This document shows, one piece after another, positions 41,011-49,487 of a stretch of DNA of 59,874 bases. The notes below the pieces were generated by a model that worked only from the letters and a program-made list of their open reading frames with translations, made no database searches and had not been told where the DNA came from. The position numbers and the translations under genes were made by a program. Every line of letters starts with the position of its first letter. Within the stretch, counting starts at the first letter, position 1. The stretch is from the NCBI GenBank assembly GCA_017561575.1, contig JAFZBS010000009.1:1-59874 (forward strand), given 5' to 3'. The DNA comes from Candidatus Saccharimonadota bacterium (GTDB lineage Bacteria > Patescibacteriota > Saccharimonadia > Saccharimonadales > Saccharimonadaceae).

Positions 41011-42922
41011 GGTTTTCCCGCTTTCTCTTAATTGGGTCGAGCTGGCGTTTGCGAAGTCGGAGCGATTTTGGTGTCACTTCAAGCAACTCGTCATCAAGCA
41101 AAAAGTCCAAGCATTGTTCGAGTGAAAGCTGAGTATAAGGAGTAAGCTGAATTGCGCCGTCTGAGGCATGGGTCCGCATATTGGTGAGCTGCTTTTCGCG
41201 GCAGATATTGATATCAAGATCGTCTTTTTTATTAGACAGCCCCACAATCATCCCCTGGTAAACCGGTACCTGTGGCGGTATATATAATATACCGCGTGCT
41301 TGGGCTGAATCCAGAGCATATGCAGTCGAAACGCCATCTTCCGAAGCGATTAAGGCACCATTTCTTTCTGGGCGATAGCGTCCTTCTACTGGGCGATAGC
41401 CTGCTGGTATAGATGACATAATGACCGTACCTTTGGTTGCAGTCAAGAGATTGTTCCTGAGCCCAATCAAAGCGGCAGTTGATATATCGTATACAAATCT
41501 AGTAGTGCCAGTTGCGGTCAACTCTTGCGATTTTAGCTCAGCTTTGCGTATGCCTAGCTCTTGTGACACGGCACCCACAAATTCGGGAGCGGCCTCCACA
41601 GTCAAAGACTCAAATGGTTCGCATTTTACTCCGTCTATTTCACGATAAACCACCTCTGGTCTACCTGCTTCCAGCTCGTAACCTTCGCGGCGCATGGTTT
41701 CAATCAAAACCGAAAGGTGCAACTCACCACGCCCAGAAACTTTATAGCCAAGCCCATCAGGCTGAAGTTTAAGTGCGATATTCGTTTCAAGCTCACGTTC
41801 CAATCTCTCTGCGATTTGCCTCGAAGTCGTAAATTCACCTTCTTTGCCCTTAAGTGGCGAGGTGTTTGGCCCAATGTAGATAGAAAGCGTCGGCGCCTCA
41901 AGCTCAATCGTAGGCAAAGCTTCTGGGTTTTCGCCCGTCGCTATGGTGTCGCCAATGTTTGCTTCTGATACGCCGGTGAGAGCCACAATATCCCCTGCAA
42001 TCGCTTCCTGCACCTCTTCCTTGCCGAGACCCTTATAGATAAATAAATTATCAATCCTGCCCGAACGGACTTCCAAAACATCCTCTTTGGACGCGCTTCG
42101 CTCGCTCCCGTCGTTACGGGGCTCGCTCGCTCTCTCGCTCCCCGTTGGTCGCGAATGGTCCTCAGAGGAGTATTTGGAAGTCCTCCGCAGAATTTTTACA
42201 GTTTGATTTTTCTTAAGCTTCCCACTAAAGATTTTACCGATACAATACTTACCAAGGTAGTTGTCAGATGCGAGCGCGGCAACGAGTAGTCTAGCACTTT
42301 CTGAATCTGGGTCTACTTCTGGTGCTGGTATATCGTTTATGATTGCGTCGAAAATCACATGAAGATCATTATCTAGTTCGGTCGTTTTTCCGGCTTTTCC
42401 CTCGCGTGCAATTGCATAATAAACCGGGTAATTTAGTTGTGACTCATCAGTTGCAAGCTCGAGAAATAGGCTCTCTACCTCGCTTAAAACTTCTTCAATT
42501 CTTGCTGCCGGCTTATCAATCTTATTAATGATTACCACCGGCTTTAATCCTAGCCCCAGCGCTTTAGATAAGACAAATTTCGTCTGCGGCATCGGACCCT
42601 CTTGGGCGTCCACAATTAACAGGACACCATCTGCCATATTAAGAGTCCGCTCAACTTCTCCTGAAAAATCTGCGTGTCCCGGGGTATCAATAATGTTAAT
42701 TTTGTAGTCATTATAATAAACACAAGTCTGTTTTGCAGTAATTGTAATGCCCCGTTCATGCTCTTGGTCTCCAGAATCCATGATGAGTGTCTGTGACATC
42801 TCGGCCTGGTTATCGCGAAAAGTATGTGACTGCTTAAGAAGTCCATCTACAAGCGTGGTTTTTCCGTGGTCAACATGGGCAATAATTGCTACATTTCGAA
42901 TTTTGTCTTTATTAAAAGTCAT
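41000..42922 (-). CDS. typA: Translational GTPase TypA/BipA, with palindromic insertion
   Basis: 640 residues. G1 AHVDHGKTTL (about 15-24), G3 DTPGHADF, G4 NKIDKP; EF-G-like domains III and V with GRGELHLSVLIETMRREGYE; and the BipA C-terminal domain (EGRYRPERNG). It acts in 50S assembly under stress. Within domain II the run SKYSSEDHSRPTGSERASEP…SASKEDVLEVRSG is extra and derives from the element at 42067-42183. The ATG is 7 nt after TATAAT; leaderless. Confidence 0.95.
   Translation of the reverse strand: MTFNKDKIRNVAIIAHVDHGKTTLVDGLLKQSHTFRDNQAEMSQTLIMDSGDQEHERGITITAKQTCVYYNDYKINIIDTPGHADFSGEVERTLNMADGVLLIVDAQEGPMPQTKFVLSKALGLGLKPVVIINKIDKPAARIEEVLSEVESLFLELATDESQLNYPVYYAIAREGKAGKTTELDNDLHVIFDAIINDIPAPEVDPDSESARLLVAALASDNYLGKYCIGKIFSGKLKKNQTVKILRRTSKYSSEDHSRPTGSERASEPRNDGSERSASKEDVLEVRSGRIDNLFIYKGLGKEEVQEAIAGDIVALTGVSEANIGDTIATGENPEALPTIELEAPTLSIYIGPNTSPLKGKEGEFTTSRQIAERLERELETNIALKLQPDGLGYKVSGRGELHLSVLIETMRREGYELEAGRPEVVYREIDGVKCEPFESLTVEAAPEFVGAVSQELGIRKAELKSQELTATGTTRFVYDISTAALIGLRNNLLTATKGTVIMSSIPAGYRPVEGRYRPERNGALIASEDGVSTAYALDSAQARGILYIPPQVPVYQGMIVGLSNKKDDLDINICREKQLTNMRTHASDGAIQLTPYTQLSLEQCLDFLLDDELLEVTPKSLRLRKRQLDPIKRKRENRAD
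42067..42183 (-). repeat. In-frame palindromic element in typA, diverged core
   Basis: Arms GGACTTCCAAAACATCCTC and inverse ending at 42183. The centre has GCTTCGCTCGCTCCCGTCGT and ACGGGGCTCGCTCGC, which is the reverse complement of the second half of the usual core. The GGAGCGCGGCAG part is changed or lost. Confidence 0.8.
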
Positions 42923-42968
42923 AGGATATATTATATCACATAATCCAGATTAAAACAATAGCTTATTC

Positions 42969-42997
42969 TTGACATTTAGCACAAAGTGTGATATAAT
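42969..42997 (+). promoter_or_regulatory. Perfect sigma-70 promoter, leaderless
   Basis: TTGACA (42969-42974), a 17-nt spacer, TATAAT (42992-42997), and ATG 8 nt later at 43006. It is the clearest complete promoter supporting leaderless initiation in this window. Confidence 0.8.
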
Positions 42998-43005
42998 GAT
43001 AATAT

Positions 43006-43215
43006 ATGGCCAATCGAAATAAACACTTAAATCCTAATCAAATCTACGAACCTGTTCGCTGTTGGGTTGGTGATTCTCACAAAATTTGTTATAGTACGCG
43101 CGAAGAGGCTGAGCTTGCTGCTAGAGTCGCCGAGTATGACCATCATATTAAAAGCCCACTTACAGTTTATAAATGTGAATATGGCGATCATTGGCACCTC
43201 AGCTCTAATAACTAA
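43006..43215 (+). CDS. Small conserved-looking protein (69 residues)
   Basis: MANRNKHLNPNQIYEPVRCW at the start, then a helix TREEAELAARVAEYDH and a C-terminal YKCEYGDHWHLSS. The Cys/His-Trp-His end suggests a possible metal site (inference). It has a perfect promoter of its own and its stop overlaps the cutinase/vWA gene by 11 nt on the opposite strand. Confidence 0.7.
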   Translation: MANRNKHLNPNQIYEPVRCWVGDSHKICYSTREEAELAARVAEYDHHIKSPLTVYKCEYGDHWHLSSNN

Positions 43216-45010
43216 CCCCAGTATCTGGTGTTTTTGGTACAAAGACATCATTTATTGTTTTTAGGGCATCATCTGCCGCTTCTACAACATCATCTGCCAC
43301 TTCCATAACGTCATCCGTTGTTTCTGTCACCTCCAAAACGTTTTTTTCAATTATTACTTCCGTTCCTTCTCCTCTGATTCCCTCTCTCAAAGGTACCAAG
43401 ACCAAACGATTGTCTATACTCCTATCCAAATCCTTTATTTTTACCTCACCCGTTTTCACCACCCCAAGTACCGCATCATTTAAAATCACCACCACTAATT
43501 CTGCCTCACCATCGTATGTAACTGTCACCTCACCAAAATTATCATTTGTCACTCTCGCCTCCAGTTTTGGCAAAACATATTCGCTAAGATCCTCCTCAAC
43601 TTTCGGCAAACTATCATAGCGCTCCATGATATAATCAGTCAGCATATTTAACTCGCCAATATTAGTAAAAACCATTCCTCCCGTAGCCTCCGCCAGCTCG
43701 GCCATTTCTGGATAGTCTTTTGCTACTGTGTTATCCGTAATAATGTACATATTTACCGGGTCAATTCGCTTACTAAGTTCTACCACATCCTCTACCGTTG
43801 TTTTGTCGCGGTCTGGTGACAAATATGGTGCGTCCGTAAGCACCACCAATGATTTGGTCGCACCTCGCCGCCATTTGAGCTCGTGCATCACTTTTACCGA
43901 GGCAGACAATAATGATTCTGGTACATCGCCACCGCCTGCAATTACTATTTCCTCAAGTAACTCTTCAAAATTTTCCATCGAGCAGGTTTCAAAATTGCAC
44001 CTCGCCACGGGCTCATATGGATCATCTAAGTCCCGATAATCATATAGTGCCACTCTGCCCCCAGATTCAAAGGTTTCCTTGGCGAGCCTCAAAGCCTCAT
44101 TCTTAAAACTATTTATCGCCGGCTCCATCGATGAGCTCGAATCAATCAAAATCGCCGTATCGTGTGGCGAAACATACTCGTTGTCAAGCCCAAACGCCGC
44201 CGTAATTTTGTGCGCAATCATACGCGACGCATCTTCATACAGATTATCTGAAATATACGAAACATGATCCGTCACGCTAAAATACGACGAGCAAAAAATG
44301 TCAAATTTATTGCACCAAGTCCCAAGCTTCCCACCAAATTCAGCAGGCTCGTATGGTTGATAACTACCAAGTAGCCCCTTATATGCCCGGCAATCCGGAA
44401 CATATACCCGGTAGTCTGATAAATTATCGCCCCTGCACGCAGCCGGTATAATCCCAGCGCCTTCTGGCAAATAGATTTTTGGATCACCAAAAGTTGCCGC
44501 ATAAATAACTTTGGCAGGATTCAAACTTGGCAAAGCTTTAGATATCACCATGGCGCCCTGCGAATAGCCACCAACCACAAATTTGGAATTCGGACAGGTA
44601 TTATTCACCACTCTAGCAAGCTCTCTTACCCCAGCATTCACGCTGTCGCCAAACTCATACGCATCTCCTGCCCCCACAAGCGCCCCGACCGTTACCCACA
44701 AATTGTCTAAACCTACGCCTACCGCGGGGTAATCAAGATCCAAAAAGTCGTAAGACAACCCGAGTCGGGGCATTTTTTCCGCGATTGCCCTCTTAAATTC
44801 ATAATAATTGTCATCTTCCCATCTTTTTCCGCCAGACCCTCGCACAAAAATGATTTTAAGTTCTGGGCACGACTCGGCCCTGGCCGCCATGTTGGCTCCC
44901 GGAAATTGAATAGATGCAAAGAGAGCTAACATTAGCACAAAATACCTGATTCTTACCTTGTTTTTAAAGTGTTTAATTTTTAGTATTTTCCACCGCATCT
45001 TTTTTGACAT
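43205..45010 (-). CDS. Secreted cutinase-like plus von Willebrand A domain protein
   Basis: About 601 residues starting at MSKKMRWKILKIKHF, with AAAGGAG upstream; the longer ORF start at 45067 lacks an SD. Signal peptide up to about ARA-ES. A cutinase-fold alpha/beta hydrolase spans about 30-250 (IIFVRGSGG, nucleophile GGYSQGAMV, GDPKIYLPEG, DHVSYI). A vWA domain follows, with MIDAS ILIDSSSSMEP, Thr at VVLTDAPYLSPDRD and GGDVPES. The C-terminus ends VPKTPDTGVSY, an LPXTG-like end without the hydrophobic helix. Secreted esterases with adhesive vWA modules could act on a host envelope (inference). Confidence 0.85.
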   Translation of the reverse strand: MSKKMRWKILKIKHFKNKVRIRYFVLMLALFASIQFPGANMAARAESCPELKIIFVRGSGGKRWEDDNYYEFKRAIAEKMPRLGLSYDFLDLDYPAVGVGLDNLWVTVGALVGAGDAYEFGDSVNAGVRELARVVNNTCPNSKFVVGGYSQGAMVISKALPSLNPAKVIYAATFGDPKIYLPEGAGIIPAACRGDNLSDYRVYVPDCRAYKGLLGSYQPYEPAEFGGKLGTWCNKFDIFCSSYFSVTDHVSYISDNLYEDASRMIAHKITAAFGLDNEYVSPHDTAILIDSSSSMEPAINSFKNEALRLAKETFESGGRVALYDYRDLDDPYEPVARCNFETCSMENFEELLEEIVIAGGGDVPESLLSASVKVMHELKWRRGATKSLVVLTDAPYLSPDRDKTTVEDVVELSKRIDPVNMYIITDNTVAKDYPEMAELAEATGGMVFTNIGELNMLTDYIMERYDSLPKVEEDLSEYVLPKLEARVTNDNFGEVTVTYDGEAELVVVILNDAVLGVVKTGEVKIKDLDRSIDNRLVLVPLREGIRGEGTEVIIEKNVLEVTETTDDVMEVADDVVEAADDALKTINDVFVPKTPDTGVSY

Positions 45011-45116
45011 CACACTCCTTTCTTTAATTTTAGGGTCATTTAAATCACAGTATTTTTCAAAAATCAACCCCCCACCCAGTAAATATGCTATAATAAAAGT
45101 GAATTAAGGAGTTAAT

Positions 45117-45665
45117 ATGAGCAAACAAGCCGATTGGGACGAATACTTTATGAAGATTGCCGAAGCTGCGGCCGAAAAATCCAAAGACCCGTCCAGCAAA
45201 ATGGGGTGCGTCATAGTAAACAAAAACAAACGCGTCGTATCGCTCGGTTACAACGGCATGATTCAAGGCGCTGATGAATCCAAAATGACTTTGAGCGAGC
45301 GTCCTATGAAGTATTATTTTGCTATTCATTCCGAAATGAACGCTCTCATTTTTGCCAGGCGCGATGTTACTGGCTGCACGCTTTATAATCGTGTGGCCAC
45401 TTGCGAAAACTGTCTTAAATATTGTCTCCAAGCCGGGATAAAACGTTTTGTCTATCGTGAACTTCGCGTCCACTCCCATTCTACCGATCGTAAACACTCC
45501 ATGACTAACATCGAGACGGACGAAGCGGTTATTAGACTTCTCTCTTCCATGCCGGATGTCGAGACTTTAAACCTCACCAATGGTAAAACTTACATCGAAG
45601 ATATCCTAGACGATTATCCCAAAGATTCCAAGGAATATAAACGCCTTAAAAAGTGGGCCAAGTAA
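45117..45665 (+). CDS. dCMP/cytidine deaminase family protein
   Basis: 182 residues. Zinc site: HSEMNALIF (His and catalytic Glu, about residues 70-78) and ATCENCLKYCLQAG (two Cys). N-terminal DWDEYFMKIAEAAAEKSKD and SSKMGCVIVNKNKRVVSLGY match dCMP deaminases. It would yield dUMP for thymidylate synthesis; ung, tdk and tmk follow, making a pyrimidine/uracil neighbourhood. AAGGAG precedes the ATG. Confidence 0.88.
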   Translation: MSKQADWDEYFMKIAEAAAEKSKDPSSKMGCVIVNKNKRVVSLGYNGMIQGADESKMTLSERPMKYYFAIHSEMNALIFARRDVTGCTLYNRVATCENCLKYCLQAGIKRFVYRELRVHSHSTDRKHSMTNIETDEAVIRLLSSMPDVETLNLTNGKTYIEDILDDYPKDSKEYKRLKKWAK

Positions 45666-45669
45666 CTTT

Positions 45670-46317
45670 TTACCACAAAATTGGCTCTAGGCCATTTTGT
45701 TTCAAAAACTCATTACACCTAGAAAAATGATGATTTCCAAAAAATCCCGCATAGGCCGACAAGGGCGACGGATGTGGCGATTCGAGCACTAAATGCCGAG
45801 AAGTGTCAATCAATGCTTTTTTATTCCTCGCATCCCTGCCCCAGAGTAAAAACACCAAATGTGGCCGAGTTTCATTTAAATACGATATCGTCGCAGTAGT
45901 AAATGTTTCCCAACCTTTGCCACGATGCGAACCAGCACGATGGGCCTCCACGGTCAAAACCGTGTTAAGCAGTAGTACGCCCTGCTTTTGCCAGGCCCTC
46001 AGACTCCCAGTCGGATTTGCATGATGTCCGATATCTGCATCAATTTCTTTATATATATTTATGAGCGACGGTGGCACTGGCTGGCTTGACGGCACCGAAA
46101 AAGCCAGCCCCTCTGCGGCTCCTGGTGTATGGTATGGGTCTTGTCCTAGTATTACCACCTTAACTTCGTTCAAATCAGTCGTAAACGCCGAAAAAACTAA
46201 ACCTTTTGGCGGATAAATCGTCTTTTTTTCATATTCTTCATGCAAAAAAGCCGACAAATCCTTAAAATACGGTTTCTCAAATTCCGCCCCTAAAAACTCC
46301 TTCCAACTCTCGTGCAT
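45670..46317 (-). CDS. ung: Uracil-DNA glycosylase, family 1
   Basis: 215 residues. Water-activating loop VVILGQDPYHTPGAAEGLAF (about 54-73), LLLNTVLTVEAHRAGSH, and the His-containing HPSPLSAYAGFFGNHHFSR. It excises uracil from DNA. The start codon is one end of the 24-bp palindrome shared with tdk; TATAAT ends 8 nt before the ATG. Confidence 0.96.
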   Translation of the reverse strand: MHESWKEFLGAEFEKPYFKDLSAFLHEEYEKKTIYPPKGLVFSAFTTDLNEVKVVILGQDPYHTPGAAEGLAFSVPSSQPVPPSLINIYKEIDADIGHHANPTGSLRAWQKQGVLLLNTVLTVEAHRAGSHRGKGWETFTTATISYLNETRPHLVFLLWGRDARNKKALIDTSRHLVLESPHPSPLSAYAGFFGNHHFSRCNEFLKQNGLEPILW

Positions 46318-46338
46318 ATGCTATAATTATAGCATATG
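46315..46338. promoter_or_regulatory. 24-bp perfect palindrome: divergent leaderless promoter of ung and tdk
   Basis: CATATGCTATAA followed by its exact reverse complement TTATAGCATATG. Its two ends are the start codons of ung (minus) and tdk (plus). Overlapping TATAAT boxes on both strands (46322-46327 and 46326-46331) lie 8 nt from each ATG. No other base separates the two genes. Confidence 0.85.
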
Positions 46339-46980
46339 GCGAAGTTATACTTTAGATACGGAGCGATGGGGTGTGGCAAAACCATGCAACTTCTGCAGGT
46401 CGCTTTTAATTACGAAGAACGTGGTCACAAAGTCTGTGTCATTAAACCCGCGACCGACACCAAAAATGGCACCAAGCTTTTAACCCGCATTGGCCCAGAG
46501 CGCGAGACTGACTTTTGCTTTGATAAAAAAACCGACATCTTCAAAAAGATTAAAGAGAAGTACAAGGATGTCCATTGTGTTTTAGTTGATGAAGCGCAGT
46601 TTTTAACACCAGCTCAGGCTGACCAACTTATGGATATAACAATTAAGCTTAATATCCCAGTTATGGCCTATGGATTAAGGCTTAATTTTCGCCAACAAGA
46701 TGGCGGTTTTGAAGGTGCCACCAGGCTTCTTCAAATCGCTCACGATATCGAAGAAATCAAAACTATCTGTGAATGCGGCCACAAAGCCACCCGCAACTGC
46801 AGGTTTTTAGACGGCAAGCTTGTCACGGATGGCCCAGATATTCTAATTGACGATGGTAAAACCAAAATCGAATACCGCGCCCTCTGCCCTGCTTGCTATG
46901 AAAAGTATTTAACTTCGACGGGTGATGACTTCGTAGGAGAAAACGAAGTCAGCAGGACCCATCGGGAGAAGAGGCTATAA
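46336..46980 (+). CDS. tdk: Thymidine kinase
   Basis: 214 residues. P-loop GAMGCGKTMQLLQ (about 9-21); Walker B/lid VLVDEAQFLTPAQ; substrate/lasso region; zinc ligands CECGHKATRNC and CPACYEK. Type II thymidine kinase, salvaging thymidine. Its stop overlaps the start of tmk by one base, so dTMP made by Tdk is passed on to Tmk. Leaderless start. Confidence 0.95.
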   Translation: MAKLYFRYGAMGCGKTMQLLQVAFNYEERGHKVCVIKPATDTKNGTKLLTRIGPERETDFCFDKKTDIFKKIKEKYKDVHCVLVDEAQFLTPAQADQLMDITIKLNIPVMAYGLRLNFRQQDGGFEGATRLLQIAHDIEEIKTICECGHKATRNCRFLDGKLVTDGPDILIDDGKTKIEYRALCPACYEKYLTSTGDDFVGENEVSRTHREKRL

Positions 46981-47588
46981 TGTATATCGTTATCGAAGGT
47001 CAAGACGGTACCGGTAAATCCACCCAGGCCAGGCTTCTAAAAGAATATTTTGAAAAGAAAGGCAAAGAAGTAGTCGTGATGGATGAGCCAGACGGCGATC
47101 TCCCACAGGCACATGACATCCACGACATGATTTTGACGCGTGGTTACAAACTTGAAGCGATGACCAACGTGTTATTATTTACCGCGTCACGTGTTGAGCT
47201 TTGGCGCAAAATCGCCGAGCCAGTTCTCAAAAGAAATGGTATCGTAATTTCCGCCCGTAACTTTTGGTCCACGATAGCCTATCAGGGCTATGGCGAAGGT
47301 ATATCAAGAAGCAAGATTATTAAATTAACTCACGATGCTCTGCCAGACAAATATTGTCATCCGGATAAAGGCTTCATCCTGACCGTTCCAGACAAAATCA
47401 GGCTCGAACGCCAGGGCACACGCGGCAAAGCCACCGAGACTTTTGAAGCAAAACCTGACGCTTTTCAACAAAAAGTCAACGCCGCCTATCCTAAAATCGC
47501 CAAAGAATTCAACATACCAATTATTGACGCATCCGGCACCATTGAAGAAGTCTTTGAAAAGATAATAAACTCTTTGCGATTGTCATAA
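46980..47588 (+). CDS. tmk: Thymidylate kinase
   Basis: 202 residues. P-loop IEGQDGTGKSTQARLL (about 4-19), MDEPDGDLPQ (DR-like region), FTASRVELWRKI, SARNFWSTIAYQGYG. The lid region has RLERQGTRGK. It phosphorylates dTMP to dTDP. The last codons of the gene form the left arm of a 148-bp palindrome that continues into the intergenic space. Confidence 0.92.
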   Translation: MYIVIEGQDGTGKSTQARLLKEYFEKKGKEVVVMDEPDGDLPQAHDIHDMILTRGYKLEAMTNVLLFTASRVELWRKIAEPVLKRNGIVISARNFWSTIAYQGYGEGISRSKIIKLTHDALPDKYCHPDKGFILTVPDKIRLERQGTRGKATETFEAKPDAFQQKVNAAYPKIAKEFNIPIIDASGTIEEVFEKIINSLRLS

Positions 47589-47706
47589 GACGGCTAGAAA
47601 ATTGAAAAAATAGTGATGGAAAGCCGGTACTGAAATACCGGAAGGCTTCCATCAAATTATTTTTTCAATTTTCCACCGAAGACAAGAGCAAAGAGTTTAT
47701 TATCTT
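47559..47706. repeat. Long palindrome mirroring the tmk 3' end
   Basis: AAGATAATAAACTCTTTGC (47559, within the last codons of tmk) is inverted perfectly at 47688-47706. After a variable stretch, GAAAATTGAAAAAATA pairs with TATTTTTTCAATTTTC around TGATGGAA/TTCCATCA and CCGGTA/TACCGG. The right arm lies between tmk and the convergent ABC gene, so it is probably the copied one. It may also serve as a terminator for both genes. Confidence 0.85.
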
Positions 47707-47708
47707 CA

Positions 47709-49487
47709 TTAGTTTTCAGCAAATTGCGAATTGTATAATTCGGCATAGAATCCGTTGGCTTTAAGTAAAGTCTCGTGATTCCCTTGCTCGACAATGCGCC
47801 CGTCTCGCATCACAAGTATTAAATCGGCATTTCGAATGGTAGATAATCTATGTGCAATTACAAACGAAGTCCTACCATGCGTTATTTTTTCAAACGATTC
47901 TTGAATTAAGTGCTCGGTACGCGTGTCTACATTTGATGTTGCTTCATCGAGAATTAACATTGGTGGATTTGCTACCATTGCACGCGCAATAGTAAGGAGC
48001 TGCTTTTCGCCCGCCGAAACATTGTCCGAATCTTCCGAAATCATAGTTTTATAACCATGTGGCAAGGCTTCTATGATATGCTCAATATTGCAAAACTTGG
48101 CGGCCGCCTTAATATCCGAAAGTGATGCGTCTTTTCTGCCATAGCGCAAGTTTTCATCAACTGTCCCTGAGAATAGCCACGTATCCTGAAGCACCATACC
48201 AAATAGTTGCCTCACGTCAGCGCGTTTGATTTCTTTAATCGGCACGCCGTCTATCACTATATCTCCAGAATCAGGTTCATAAAACCTCATCAGCAGATTA
48301 ATAATGGTAGTTTTGCCAGCGCCAGTCGGGCCCACAATTGCTACATTAGTCCCCGGTGCTACTTTGACTGAAAAATCTTTAATAATTGGTGTTACACCAT
48401 CATACGAAAAACACACATTCCTAAACTCAACTTCGCCTTTAATTGACGGAATTGTAAGAGCCGGTTCAAAATCTGGTTCTTCTTCTGGCTCGCTTAGAAA
48501 CTCAAAGATTCTTTCACTCGCCGCGAGCAACGATTGAATCGTAGTGGTGGTCGAGGCAATTTCGGTAATCGGTCGATTGAATCTTGACACATATTGAATG
48601 AATGCTTGCACCCCACCTATTGTCAAACTTTTATCAATCACAAACATCCCGCCCATCACGCAAATTGCGATGTAGCCCAAATTGGTAAATATATGTGTCA
48701 CTGGAAATGACAAGGATGAAAAGATTTGCGCCTTGGTCGTTGCCCGCGCCAACTTGTCATTGGTTTCACCAAAACTACTAGTCGCTGCACCTTCAAAAGA
48801 GTTAGATTTAATTATGATTAGTCCAGCATAATCTTCCTCGATTTTGCTATTTAAGACACCGAGCGTGGCTTGTTGTTCACGGAAATACTTATGTGCAAAG
48901 TTTGCAATTCTCCCCACTACTACCACAGAAATTGGTACCACAATAAATGCTACGAGTGAAAGCGGTACGCTGATTGTAAGCATCATCGTCATTACGCCAA
49001 TCAAAATCGTAACCGACAAAGACACATCGGCAATCTCCTGTGACATTGAGGTCGTTAGTACATCAACATCATTCGTCATACGTGACAAAATATCGCCGTA
49101 TTTGTGTTTATCAAAATACGAAATTGGAAGTCTAGCAATCTTGTCAATTATTTTTTCACGCAAATCTTTGGTGTAATGTGCGGAAACTACGGCAAGCACA
49201 AAAGCCTGCGCATATTGCAAAATTGCTGAGCTGGCAAATAGAATCACAACCGTAATTGCTTTGCTACTTATTTCGCCCCAATTTATGTTAGGATAGCTAT
49301 TAATAGCAATGTTTGTCATATCGCCAAGTAGTTTTGGCGTAAAAAGTCCAAGTATCGCCGAACCAACCGCAAGGAGCACCGAAAATGTAATTGAAATCCA
49401 ATATGGCTTTATTGAATGGGAGAATTCTTTGAATGCAAATCTAGAATTCTTGACTTTACCCGCCGATTCCTTACCGTGTGGCCCCAT
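47709..49487 (-). CDS. ABC exporter half-transporter, catalytically competent subunit
   Basis: 592 residues: six-TM exporter domain (first ~330) and C-terminal ABC. Walker A GPTGAGKTT, Q loop MVLQDTW, signature NVSAGEKQLLTIAR (VSAGEKQ variant), Walker B MLILDEATSNVD with the catalytic Glu, H switch VIAHRLST. It overlaps the preceding half-transporter by 17 nt. The pair resembles heterodimeric exporters (BmrCD/TmrAB type), where the site with Glu hydrolyses ATP. Substrate unknown: drugs, lipids or peptides. Confidence 0.93.
   Translation of the reverse strand: MGPHGKESAGKVKNSRFAFKEFSHSIKPYWISITFSVLLAVGSAILGLFTPKLLGDMTNIAINSYPNINWGEISSKAITVVILFASSAILQYAQAFVLAVVSAHYTKDLREKIIDKIARLPISYFDKHKYGDILSRMTNDVDVLTTSMSQEIADVSLSVTILIGVMTMMLTISVPLSLVAFIVVPISVVVVGRIANFAHKYFREQQATLGVLNSKIEEDYAGLIIIKSNSFEGAATSSFGETNDKLARATTKAQIFSSLSFPVTHIFTNLGYIAICVMGGMFVIDKSLTIGGVQAFIQYVSRFNRPITEIASTTTTIQSLLAASERIFEFLSEPEEEPDFEPALTIPSIKGEVEFRNVCFSYDGVTPIIKDFSVKVAPGTNVAIVGPTGAGKTTIINLLMRFYEPDSGDIVIDGVPIKEIKRADVRQLFGMVLQDTWLFSGTVDENLRYGRKDASLSDIKAAAKFCNIEHIIEALPHGYKTMISEDSDNVSAGEKQLLTIARAMVANPPMLILDEATSNVDTRTEHLIQESFEKITHGRTSFVIAHRLSTIRNADLILVMRDGRIVEQGNHETLLKANGFYAELYNSQFAEN

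Noticed and set aside
41270-41300. Small inverted repeat around GGCGGTATATATAATATACC in typA
   Set aside because: Short A+T-rich palindrome in a normally conserved coding stretch; no insertion relative to the family.
45057-45497. Minus-strand ORF opposite the dCMP deaminase gene
   Set aside because: It is antisense to a gene with clear zinc-site motifs and has no independent support.
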